Shown in pieces: positions 24,711 to 34,835 of a stretch of DNA of 64,000 bases. The notes beneath the pieces were generated by a model. The model was given only the letters and a program-made list of their open reading frames with translations. It did not search any database and was not told the origin of the DNA. Position 1 is the first letter of the stretch. Each line of letters opens with the position of its first letter. Location of the stretch: assembly GCA_011799875.1 (NCBI GenBank), contig CM022302.1, forward strand, positions 376,768,569 through 376,832,568, written 5' to 3'. Origin of the DNA: Thinopyrum elongatum (taxonomy: Eukaryota; Streptophyta; Magnoliopsida; Poales; Poaceae). The position numbers and the translations under genes were made by a program.

Positions 24711-26258
24711 ACTCCGCCAAGCTTAGACCTCGCTTGTCCTCAAGCGAAAAACCGATATCGAAAAACATGTCCACATGCTTAGAGAGAGAGGTGTCGATAA
24801 AAACAAAATACGGACATAGTAGCATCATGCTTATTATCATAACAGAAACAAACTTTATCATAAAACCTTTATCATATAACTTCTCATGAACAAGTAACAA
24901 TTCATCACAACATTGAAGTATAAAGCATAAACCTTATTGAAAACCAACAAACCATGTTCTCAGTCAACTTTGCAACTACAATTGATCATATTTTCAGGAA
25001 GGGTCACATGTCGGAGCCTTTAGGCAAGTCCACATACTCAACCATCATTTAATCTTCTATGATTGCTAACACTCATAGCGTACCCATGAACAAAAAGTTT
25101 CAACCAGACACATAGAAAGATAGGGGCTTATAGTTTCACCACCCAACATATTCACCTCAAGGGTGATGTCAACAATAATAACTCATGCCTACCCATATCC
25201 AATTGGATATATGTGCCTATATCTTTCCTCACCACATGATGCTTGCCAAAGGAGAAAAATAAAAAGGAATAGGGAAGAAAACTTTGACTCTGCATAAAAG
25301 TAAAAGATAGGCCCTTCGCAGAGGGAAGCAGAGGTTGCCATGCGCTCATTTGTTTGTATGCCAAATCCCTTCATGCAAAAGAACGTCATGTTGTATTGCC
25401 CCTTATGATAGCAACCTTTATTATGCAGTCTGTCGCTTTTATTCTTTGCCATCACAAGTTCGTACAACGCTCAATTTTCTCTTACACTAAATGATCCAAC
25501 ACTTTCAGAAGCAATTTTTATTGCCTTAATGCACCGATGACAACTTACTTGAAGGATCTTATTCAATCCATATGTAGGTATGGTGGACTCTCGAAATAAG
25601 ATTTGGGTTAAGGGTTTTTGGATGCACAAGTAGTATCTCTACTTAGTGAGGAATTTTTGGCTAGAAAAGATATTGAGCAAGCACCACATGTTAAAGGATC
25701 TATGACAATATAATTTCTATGTGAATATGAACAAACATAAATCATTACGTTGTCTTCCTTGTCTAGCGTGAACTATTTTGACACAAAATATTTAATGGGG
25801 GCTCACAATCATAAAAAATGTCCAAGATAGTGTATTTGCATGTGAATCTTCTCTTCCCTTATTAATTCTTTCATGAGTTGCATCACTAACCAATGCTATG
25901 TTTGTCAATCTCCAACAAATTTTACCACTTATACTTTTTCTTATGTGATGTCATTACTTACCATAAGATTAGCATACGATCTTTTCACTTATTTATTTCC
26001 CTTTCTTTTTATTGAGGCTTAAAGTAAAGAAAGCAAAACTTGAACTAATCTTTATTATATCTCGAACACGATTACATAGATAGATCACTAAGCAAACACT
26101 CGAAAAGAAAGGATCGAACTAAACTTTTATTCAACTAAATCATAGGAAAACTAAAGATCAAACTAAAATAGATAAAGCAAAGATAGTGGTGGTGATACGA
26201 TACTGGGACACCTCCCCCAAGCTTGGCACAAGCCAAGGGGAGTGCCCATACCATGAAC
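24711..26258 (-). other. Athila-2 3' noncoding region and polypurine tract
   Basis: Between the small ORF and the 3' LTR. The polypurine end (sense AAGCTTGGCGGAGT) lies at 24711-24724, directly against the LTR, and resembles the AAGCTTGGGGGAGT of Athila-1. Bases 25284-25340 contain a block, including sense CTTCCCTCTGCGAAGGG, that is conserved at 41361-41435 in Athila-1. No credible gene; small frames such as 25189-25467 have no recognisable domain. Confidence 0.7.
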
Positions 26259-26645
26259 TCAAGTCTCCTTTGGTGATGAAGAAGGTGGTGGTGATGATGT
26301 GGTAGCAGTCTCCAACAGGTTCTCCAATCTACGAATGATGCTCCGGAGGGCAATGATGTGCTCTTGCAATAGGATATTTTCACGGGTGAGAAATTTGTTT
26401 TGAACACGAACCATTTCAATGATCCTAAAAGCTTCAATTTCAGTAGGGGTGAGATGTTCATAATATGGTTGGAGGATATCCTCTTCTTCCTCTCCAGGCA
26501 AGGCTTGCTCTACTGCTGGAGCTTGATCCCCAACAGGTTCCTTCCCCTTGTCCCCTTTCAGAGCTTATTTTGGTCCTTCTCTCTTTAGTTCCATCTTCAT
26601 CAACCAAGCATCTTCTTCTACGTTGTTGGAGGAGGGAGAAGACAT
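26259..26645 (-). pseudogene. Athila-2 small 3' ORF, predicted acidic coiled-coil protein
   Basis: A 128-codon frame beginning at an ATG at 26643-26645 (Met-Ser-Ser-Pro-Ser-Ser) and ending at 26259, with one in-frame stop near 26566. The first third is acidic and Pro/Ser-rich. The C-terminal half (after EEEEDILQPYYEHL) has hydrophobic residues in near-heptad spacing between EAFRIIEMV and RRLENLLE, suggesting a coiled coil. It lies downstream of pol, where other Athila elements carry an env-like ORF, but I recognise no membrane segment or known family. It follows the LTR-like internal block at about 95 bp, suggesting its own transcript. Function unknown. Confidence 0.55.
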
Positions 26646-26735
26646 GGTGCCTGGCCTGACAGATCTGACAGAAAATAGCAAGAAAGAAGAACAGAAGATT
26701 TCTCCGCGATACGGTGGTTAATAGGTTCGTGGGGG

Positions 26736-26935
26736 TATATAAAGATTTTTTATCTTGGGAAACAAGCAAACGGAAGAAAAACGGAGTCCGGAAGGTAACC
26801 GAGGTGGGCACAACCCACCTGGGCGTGCCAGGGGGCCCTGGCGCGCCCTGGTGTCTTGTGCCCACCAGGGTTGCCTTCCCGGTTGTTTCTTATTTTCCTA
26901 ATTTTTGTTATATTCCAAAACTGACAAAAAAAATT
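26736..26935 (-). promoter_or_regulatory. LTR-like internal promoter block in Athila-2
   Basis: On the minus strand this stretch repeats the order seen in the element's own LTR: an AT-rich TTTTGGAATATA segment, an AACCGG-type phrase, the GC-rich hairpin (26805-26866, with GACACCAGGGCGCGCCAG and TGGTGGGTTGTG-like arms) and then a TATA-like tract (26736-26744; CTTTATATA on minus, TATATAAAG on plus). It sits between the pol stop (26990) and the small ORF (26645). Homology to the LTR promoter zone is visible by eye. That it drives the 3' ORF is an inference. Confidence 0.6.
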
Positions 26936-26989
26936 GCGGATTTTTCGGAGTCCGTTTACTAACCGTATCACGTACCTCCTCTTTTTTGG

Positions 26990-28177
26990 TTATTCTGGAG
27001 TGTTCCGGAAGGTTTCCTTTATATGTTCCTCAGGTGTCATGGTTTGGATAATATTGCTTTCAACGTTAATAGGCGTACCTGAGATATAGTGTTTAATTCT
27101 TTGACCATTGACCACCTTCGGGTTAGTACCTTCGGCATTATTTATTTTGATGGCTCCAGAGCGATAAACCTCTTCGATAACATACGGTCCTTCCCATTTG
27201 GAGAGAAGTTTTCCTGCAAAGAATCTGAAACGAGAGTTGTATAGAAGAACATATTCCCCAACTTTGAATTCCCGCTTTTGGATTCTTTTATGATGCCATC
27301 TTTTAACTTTTTTTTAAATAACTTGGCATTTTCATAGGCTTGGGGGCAAGTTTGAAGTCATAATTGAGTTCCTTTATTGCCCAATATGCTTTATGTTCTA
27401 ACTCTAGAGGCAAATGACAAGCTTTTCAATATACCATTTTATACGGAGACATACCCATAGGATTTTTATATGCTGTTCGGTAGGCCCAAAGTGCATCATC
27501 CAATTTCTTAGACCAATTCTTTCAGGACCTATTAACAGTATTTTGTAAAATTAGTTTTATTTCTCTATTGCTAAGTTCAACTTGACCACTAGATTGAGGA
27601 TGATAGGGTGAAGCAATTCTATGGTTAACATCATACTTAGCAAGCATTTTACAGAAAGCACCATGAATAAAGTGTGAACCACCATCAGTCATTAAATATC
27701 TAGGGACTCCAAACCTCGGGAAAATAACTTCTTTAAGCATTTTAATGGAAGTGTTGTGATCAGCACTACTAGTTGGAATAGCTTCTACCCACTTAGTGAC
27801 ATAATCAACAGCAACCAAAATATGAGTATACCCATTAGAGGAAGGAAAAGGTCCCATATAATCAAAACCCCAGACATCAAAAGGTTTAACAGCAAGTGAA
27901 TAGTTCATAGGCATTTCTTGACGCTTACCGATATTACCAATCCGTTGACATTCATCACAAGATAAAACAAACTTACGGGCATCCTTGAAGAGAGTAGGCC
28001 AATAGAAACCAGATTGCAATACCTTATGAGCAGTTCTATCTCCCGCATGATGCCCTCCATAAGCTTCAGAGTGACATTTCCGTAGGATTTGTCCCTGTTC
28101 ATGCTCAGGTACACAACGTCTAATAATACCATCTACTCCTTCTTTATAAAGATGTGGGTCATCCCAAAAGTAATGTC
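26990..28177 (-). pseudogene. Athila-2 integrase
   Basis: The most intact part is 27522-28019 (165 codons). It contains the last part of the zinc-binding region (C-x2-C at residues 21-24) and the D,D-35-E catalytic core: Asp53 in FDYMGP, Asp112 in TDGG and Glu148 in QVELS, giving the expected 35-residue spacing. The C-terminal domain continues to a stop at 26990-26992 through at least one frameshift near 27520; phrases such as EFKVGEYVLLYNSRF are visible there. No chromodomain is seen, as expected for Athila. Another frame break separates it from RNase H near 28100-28178. Integrase would insert the cDNA into the genome; this copy is dead. Confidence 0.9.
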
Positions 28178-29464
28178 TTATAAATCATAGAAGAATTTTT
28201 TCTTTTGTTGATATGTAAAGCTAGGTGGTAAATATTTAGCAACAATGTAATTAGCATAGTCAGCATACCAAGGAGTGCTATGGGAAACATTTATTGCAGC
28301 TAGTTGTTCATCAGGAAAGCTATCATTAATAGGTTGTGGGTCATCAAGAATATTCTCTAGCCTAGACAAGTTATCAGCTACAGGGTTCTCAGCTCCTTTT
28401 CTATTAGTGATATGTAAATCAAATTCTTGTAGCAAGAGAACCCATCTAATGAGTCTAGGCTTAGCATCTTTATTTTCCATAAGATATTTAATAAAAGCAT
28501 GATCGTTGTGAACAGTAACTTTAGAATCAACAATGTAAGATCTGAATTTGTCACAAGCAAACACAACTGCTAAAAATTCCTTTTCAGTAGTAGCATAATT
28601 TCATTGGGCACTGTCTAGAGTTTTGCTAGCATAATGAATAACATTTAGTTTCTTATCAACTCTTTGTCCTAGAACAACACCAACAGCATAATCACTTGCA
28701 TCACACATAATTTCAAAAGGCAAGTTCCAATCAGGTGGTTGAACAATAGGTGCAGAAATTAAGGCTTTCTTAAGTGTTTCAAAGGCTTCTACACAATCAT
28801 CATCAAAAACAAATGGAACATCCTTTTGTAAAAGATTTGTAAGAGGCCTTGAAATTTTAGAGAAGTCTTTAATAAATCTCCTATAGAAACCAGCATGACC
28901 GAGGAAACTACGAATACCTTTGATATCTCTAGGACATGGCATTTTCTCAATTGCATCAACTTTAGCTTTATCCACTTCAATACCTCGTTCAGAAATTTTA
29001 TGCCCCAAGACAATACCTTCATTAACCATAAAGTGGCACTTCTCCCAATTCAAGACAAGATTAGTTTGCTCACATCTCTACAAAACTCGATCAAGGTTGC
29101 TTAAGCAATCATCAAAAGAAGTTCCGTAAACAGAAAAATCATCCATGAAAACCTCAACAATCTTTTCACAAAAATCAGAGAATATAGCAGTCATACATCT
29201 TTGAAAGGTACCAGGTGCATTACATAAACCAAAAGGCATACGTCTATAAGCATAAGTTCCAAAAGGGCAAGTAAAGGTGGTTTCCTCTTGATCAGGTTGT
29301 GAAACAGGTATTTGAGAAAAACCAAAAACATTTATTTGAGAAAAACCAGAATATCCATCAAAAGCAAAAGTGTGTATGCTTTGATAGTCTTTCTAGCATT
29401 TGATCAATAAAAGGCAAGGGGTAATGATCCTTTCTAGTTGCTTTATTTAATTTTCTAAAATCAG
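28178..29464 (-). pseudogene. Athila-2 reverse transcriptase and RNase H
   Basis: 28601-29464 carries the palm and thumb of reverse transcriptase, with the catalytic FMDDFSVYG motif at 29138-29149 and downstream. A 24-bp tandem duplication at 29310-29351 adds eight codons just before it. 28178-28600 encodes RNase H (ASDYAVG near its start, then TTEKE and HNDHAF). In-frame stops occur near 29062 and at about 28600, and a one-base deletion near 29516 breaks the join to the upstream frame. The enzyme copies RNA into DNA within the particle; this copy is inactive. Confidence 0.9.
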
Positions 29465-31677
29465 TTACCATCCTATAGCCAATAACAATCCTTTGTGGAA
29501 TAAGTTCATTTTAACATTAGGAACAACGGTAATACCTCCTTTCTTAGGGACACAATGAACGGGACTTACCCATCTACTATCAGCTATGGGATAGATTATA
29601 CCTGCTTCCAAAAGCTTTAGTATTTCAGTTCTTACCACTTCTTTCATTTTGGGATTCAACCGCCGTTGATGATCAACAACGGGTTTAGCATCAGGCTCCA
29701 TATTAATTTTGTGCTGACAGAGAGTGGGACTAATGCCCTTAAGATTATCAAGAGTATATCCAATAGCAGCTTGGTGCTTCTTCAGAATTTTCAGTAATCT
29801 TTCTTCTTCATGTTCTGAAAGGTTAGCACTGATAATAACATGATATATCTTTTTCTCATCAAGATAAGCATATTTCAAAGTATCTGGCAATTGTTTTAAT
29901 TCAAACACAGGATCACCTTTAGGTGGAGGAGGACCTCCTAGAGTTTCAATAGGCAAATTGTGTTTAAGCAGAGGTCGTTGTTCAAAGAAAATTTTATCTA
30001 TTTCATTTCTTTCGTGCATATGCATATCATTTTCATGGTCTAGCAAATATTGTTCTAGTGGATCAGTAGGAGGCACGGCAATAGAAGCAAGACCAATTAT
30101 TTCATCTTTACTAGGTAATTCTTTCTTATGATGTTTTCTACTAAACTTAGAAAAATTAAACTCATGAGATTCGTCACCAAAACTAACACCGACGATTTGT
30201 TTCTCGCAATCTATTTTAGCATTAACGGTGTTCAAGAAAGGTCTACCAAAGATAATGGGACAAAAGTCATCTTGTGGGGAACCAAGAACTAGAAAATTAG
30301 TAGGGTATTTTATTTTCCCACACAAGACTTCAACATCTCTAACAATCCCAAGTGGTGTGATGGTGTCTCTATTAGCAAGTTTAATAGTAACATCTATGTC
30401 TTCTATTTTAGCGGGTGCTATGTCATTCATAATTTCTTGATATAAGGTAAAGGGAATAGCACTCACGCTAGCACCTAAGTCACATAAACCATGATAACAA
30501 TGATCTCCTATTTTAACTGAGACAACAGGCATGCCAACAATAGGTCTATGTTTATCCTTTTCATCTGGTTTGGCAATTCTAGCAGCTTCATCACAGAAGT
30601 AAATAACATGCCCATCTATATTTTCTACCAAGAGATCTTTAACCATAGCAACACTAGGTTCTACCTTGATTTGTTCAGCAGGTTTAGGTGCTCTAATATA
30701 GCTTTTATTGACCAAGGTTGAAACCTTAGCATGTTCCTTTATCCTAACAGGGAAAGGTGGGTTTTCAATGTAAGCAGTAGGAACAACTGGGTCAACATTA
30801 TAAATAATAGTTTCATCTTTAAGCACAACTGGTTCTTTAATTTCTTCTTTAATAGGTGGATGATATTTAAACCACTTCTCCTTAAGGAGATCAACATGAG
30901 TAGCAAATGATTCACAGAAAGAGGCTACTATCTCAGAGTCAAGTCCATATTTAGTGCTAAACTTCTGAAAAGCATCGGTATTCATAAAAGATTTAACACA
31001 ATCAAACTCAAGCTTAATACCTGACTCTTTACCTTTGTCGAGTTCCCAATCTTCAGAGTTGCGTTTAATTCTTTCCAAAAGATCCCACCTGAATTCAATA
31101 GTCTTCTTCATAAAAGAACCCGTACAAGAAGTATCGAGCATGGATTGATCATTACGAGAAAGCCTACCATAAAAATTCTGAATAATAATTTCTCTTGAGA
31201 GCTCATGATTGGGGCATGAATATAACATTGAATTAAGCCTCCCCCAAGCTAGAGCAATACTTTCTCCTTCACGAGGCCAAAAATTATATATATAATTCCG
31301 ATCATGATGAACTAGATGCATAGGATAATTTTTTTGGTGAAATTCCAATTTCAATCGATTACAGTTCCAAGATCCAATATCATCGCATAGCCTATACCAT
31401 GCCAATGATTTTCCCTTCAAAGATAAAGGGAAAACCTTCTTCTTAGCTTCATCTCCGGGTAAACCTGCAAGCTTAAATAATTCACATATATCAAGTGCAT
31501 ATCAGGATGTTCGATTCCATCTCCTACATAAGGATTAGCTAGCAGTTGTACTATCATACCCGAAGGAATTTCATAACAAATATTTTATGTAGGTGCAGTA
31601 GGTTGAGGAGTAACTAATTGTGGTTCCGGTCGAGGTGAAGATACCCCGAACAAACCCCTCAAAGGATGATTCTCCAT
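29465..31677 (-). pseudogene. Athila-2 gag, protease and start of reverse transcriptase
   Basis: Gag probably begins at the ATG at 31675-31677 (Met-Glu-Asn-His-Pro-Leu). An in-frame stop and a frameshift between 31580 and 31430 separate this from a 651-codon frame starting at 31420. In that frame, the capsid-like segment (...SLAWYRL... to ...SREIIIQNFYGRL) covers roughly residues 1-130. The aspartic protease motif is DLGAS (residues 314-318), with the C-terminal FGRPFLNT characteristic of Athila. The first reverse-transcriptase strand (SRWVSPVHCVPKKGG) is near residue 620, after which a one-base deletion near 29516 ends the frame. No zinc knuckle is evident. Confidence 0.9.
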
Positions 31678-31756
31678 AGTAACACGTGACAATAAATTTC
31701 AGCACGTAGTAATAATTTTTCCTTACCAATTTCCACTTACCAAGAGCGCTTCACTC

Positions 31757-31773
31757 CCCGGCAACGGCGCCAG
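31757..31773 (-). other. Athila-2 primer-binding site (tRNA-Asp)
   Basis: The minus strand reads TGGCGCCGTTGCCGGGG, complementary to the 3' end of plant tRNA-Asp (...CCCCGGCAACGGCGCCA). It lies about a dozen bases inside the 5' LTR. Confidence 0.88.
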
Positions 31774-31783
31774 AAAAGAGCCT

Positions 31784-33303
31784 TGATGACCCACAAGTAT
31801 AGGGGATCAATCGTAGTCCTTTCGATAAGTAAGAGTGTCGAACCCAACGAGGAGCAGAAGGAAATGACAAGTGGTTTTCAGCAAGGTATTCTCTGCAAGC
31901 ACTGAAATTATAAGTAACGAGTAGTTTGATAGCAAGATAATTTGTAACGAGCAAGTAACGGTAATGGTAAATAGTATGCAGCAAGGTAGCCCAATCCTTT
32001 TGTGGCAAAGGACAGGCCAAAACGGTCTCTTACGATAAGCAAAGTGTTCTTGAGGGTACACGGGGATTTCATCATGTCACTTTCATCATGTTGGTTTGAT
32101 TCGTGTTCGCTACTTTGATAATTTGATATGTGGGTGGACCGGTGCTTAGGTGATGTTATTACTTGAACAAACCTCCTAGTTATGATTAACCCCCTCGCAA
32201 GCATCCGCAACTAAGAGAAAAGTATTAAGATAAAATCTAACCATAGCATTAAACTTTTGGATCCAAATCAGCCCCTTACGAAGTAGCGCCTAAACTAGGG
32301 TTTAAGCTTCTGTCACTCTCGCAACCCATCATCTAATAACTACTCCACAATGCATTCCCTTAGGCCCTAATAAGGTGAAGTGCCATGTAGTCGACTTTCA
32401 CATGACACCACTAAGGGAATCACAACATACATATCATCAAAATATCGAACACATATCAAGTTCACAAGATTACTTGCAACAAGATTTCTCCCGTGACCTC
32501 AAGAACAAAAGTAACTACTCACAAATGATAATCATGCTCAAGATCAGAGGGGTATTAAATAGCATAATGGATCTGAACATATAATCTTCCAACAAATAAA
32601 CCATATAGAAATCAACTACAAGATGTAATCAACACTACTAGTCACCCACAAGCACCAATCTAAGGTTCCGGTACAAAGGTTGAACACAAGAGATGAACTA
32701 GGGTTTGAGAGGAGATGGTGCTGTTGAAGATGTTGATGGAGATTGCCCTCCCAAAGATGGGAGAGTTGTTGGTGATGACGATGACGGTGATTTCCCCCTC
32801 CGGGAGGGAAGTTCCCCGGCGGAATCGCTCCGCCGGAGGGCAAAAGTGCTCCTGCCCAAGTTCCGCCTCGAGACGGCAGCGCTTTGTCCCGAAAGTCCTT
32901 TCCTTATTTTTTTTTCTAGGTCAAAATGACTTATATACCAGAAGAGGGGCACCGGAGGTGGGCCGAGGAGGGCACAACCCACCAGGGCGCGCCTGGGCCC
33001 CCTGGCGCGCCTAGGTGGGTTGTGCCCACCTGGTGGGCCCCCTCTGGTAGTTATTTGCTCCAATAATTCTTATATAATCCATAAAAAATCTCTGTGAAGT
33101 TTCAGCTTATTTGGAGTTGTGCAGAATAGGTAGCTCTGGCATGCTTTTTCAGGTCCAGAATTCTAGCTGCCGGTATTCTCCCTTTTTGTGTAAACCTTGC
33201 AAATTATGAGAGAAAAGGCATTAGAATTACTCCCAAAAGTATTATTATGCATAGAAACATTATAAATAACAGTAGCAAAACATGATGCAAAATGGACGTA
33301 TCA
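31784..33303 (-). repeat. Athila-2 5' LTR
   Basis: 1520 bp, TGATGACCC...GGACGTATCA on the plus strand, matching 23198-24710. TATA at 32930-32937 (minus), hairpin at 32971-33030. It is followed immediately by a second, partial LTR. Confidence 0.9.
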
Positions 33304-34284
33304 CAACCCATCATCTAATAAATACTCCACAATGCATTCCCTTAGGCCCAAATATGGTGAAGTGTCATGTAGTCTATGTTCACATGACACCACTAAGGGA
33401 ATCACAACATACATATCATCAAAATATCGAACACATATCAAGTTCACATGATTACTTGCAACATGACTTCTCCCGTGACCTCAAGAACAAAAGTAACTAC
33501 TCACAAATGATATTCATGCTCAAGATCAGAGGGGTATTAAATAGCATAATGGATCTGAACATATAATCTTCCACCAAATAAACCATATAGTAATCAACTA
33601 CAAGATGTAATCAACGCTACTAGTCACCCACAGGTACCAATCTAAGGTTCCGGTACAAAGATTGAACACAAGAGATGAACTAGGGTTTGAGAGGAGATGG
33701 TGCTGTTGAAGATGTTGATGGAGATTGGCCTCCCAAAGATGAGAGGATTGTTGGTGATGACGATGGCTTTGATTTCCCCCTCCGGGAGGGAAGTTCCCCC
33801 GGCGGAATTACTCCGCGAGAGGGCAAAAGTGCTCCTGCCCAAGTTCTGCCTCGAGACGGTGGCGCTCCATCCCAAAAGTCTTCTCCTTATTTTTTCTAGG
33901 TCAAAATGACTTATATACCAGAAGATGTGCTCCGGAGGTGGGCTGGGCTGGCCGCAACCCACCAAGGCGCACCTGGGGGGCCTGGCACGCCCTAGTGTCT
34001 TGTGGTCACCAGGTGGCCCCCCTCCGGTAGTTATTTTCTCCATTATTTTTCATATATTCCAAAATAATTCTCCATGAAGTTTCAGCTTATTTGGAGATGT
34101 GCAGAATAGGTAGCTCAGACGTAGCTTTTTCAGGTCTAGAATTCCAGTTGCCGGCATTCTCCCTCTTTGTGTAAACATTGCATATTATGAGAGAAAAGGC
34201 ATTAGAATTGCCCCATAAAGCATTATTATGCATAAAAACATTATAAATAACAGTAGGAAATCATGATGCAAAATGGACGTATCA
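33304..34284 (-). repeat. Extra partial LTR copy fused to the Athila-2 5' LTR
   Basis: About 981 bp repeating the last two-thirds (plus-strand right part) of the LTR, starting at CAACCCATCATC (equivalent to about 32325) and ending GGACGTATCA before the GGAGG target duplication. The full LTR ends TATCA at 33303 and is joined directly to this internal LTR position. The junction shares the CAACCC phrase, suggesting recombination through short homology or a template switch. Hairpin at 33950-34010. Confidence 0.87.
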
Positions 34285-34289
34285 GGAGG

Positions 34290-34757
34290 GTAGGACAAAA
34301 GATGTCATGCAAGTTCTTTTCCATAAGCACATATGACTATTTACGGAATACATGCCTACATTATATTTATGAACTGGAGCTAGTTTTGTATCGCCCTAGG
34401 TTATGACTGTTATATGATGAATATCATCCAACGAATTCACCGATCCAATGCATACGAATTTTCCTCATATTGTTCTTGCTAAGTTACTATTGCTATTGCT
34501 ACTGTTACAACTGCTACAAAACTGTTACTGCTGTTACCGTTACCACTGCTACTGTCACTACTACTATCAAACTATCATATTACTGTGCTACTGATCACCT
34601 TGCTGCAGATATTTAATCTCTAGGTGTGGTTGAATTGACAACTCAACTGCTAACACTTACAAATATTCTTTGGCTCCCCTTGTGTCGAATATATAAATTT
34701 GGGTTGAATACTCTACCCTCGAAAACTGTTGCGATCCCCTATACTTGTGGGTTATCA
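34290..34757 (+). repeat. Athila-1 5' LTR, right part
   Basis: Continues from 23197 after Athila-2; 34285-34289 is the duplicated GGAGG. It ends CTTGTGGGTTATCA at 34757. Combined length is 1409 bp, against 1412 bp for the 3' LTR without its hAT insertion. It includes an irregular ACT/GCT/GTT trinucleotide tract at about 34490-34590. Confidence 0.92.
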
Positions 34758-34768
34758 AGACCTTTTTC

Positions 34769-34786
34769 TGGCGCCGTTTTCGGGGA
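34769..34786 (+). other. Athila-1 primer-binding site (tRNA-Asp)
   Basis: TGGCGCCGTTTTCGGGGA, complementary to tRNA-Asp apart from two changes relative to Athila-2 (TTTT for TTGC). It lies 12 bases inside the LTR. Confidence 0.85.
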
Positions 34787-34835
34787 GCATAACTATATTT
34801 GTTGATTCACTTGGGATTATTATCTATTTATCACT

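Larger units (their letters stand above)
23198..34284 (-). mobile_element. Athila-2: decayed Athila-lineage gypsy element with pol
   Basis: An 11,087-bp minus-strand element with target duplication GGAGG (23193-23197 and 34285-34289), inserted in the 5' LTR of Athila-1. The intact 3' LTR of Athila-1 (43786-43795) shows the empty site. In sense order: partial extra LTR (33304-34284), 5' LTR (31784-33303), tRNA-Asp primer site, gag, protease, reverse transcriptase, RNase H, integrase, LTR-like internal block, small ORF, 3' noncoding and 3' LTR (23198-24710). The protease style (DLGAS) and integrase place it in the Athila lineage. All genes carry disabling mutations. Confidence 0.93.

Noticed and set aside
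34490..34590. Trinucleotide microsatellite
   Set aside because: The ACT/GTT/GCT tract is irregular and also present in the 3' LTR (about 43990-44080), so it is an LTR feature rather than a new repeat expansion.
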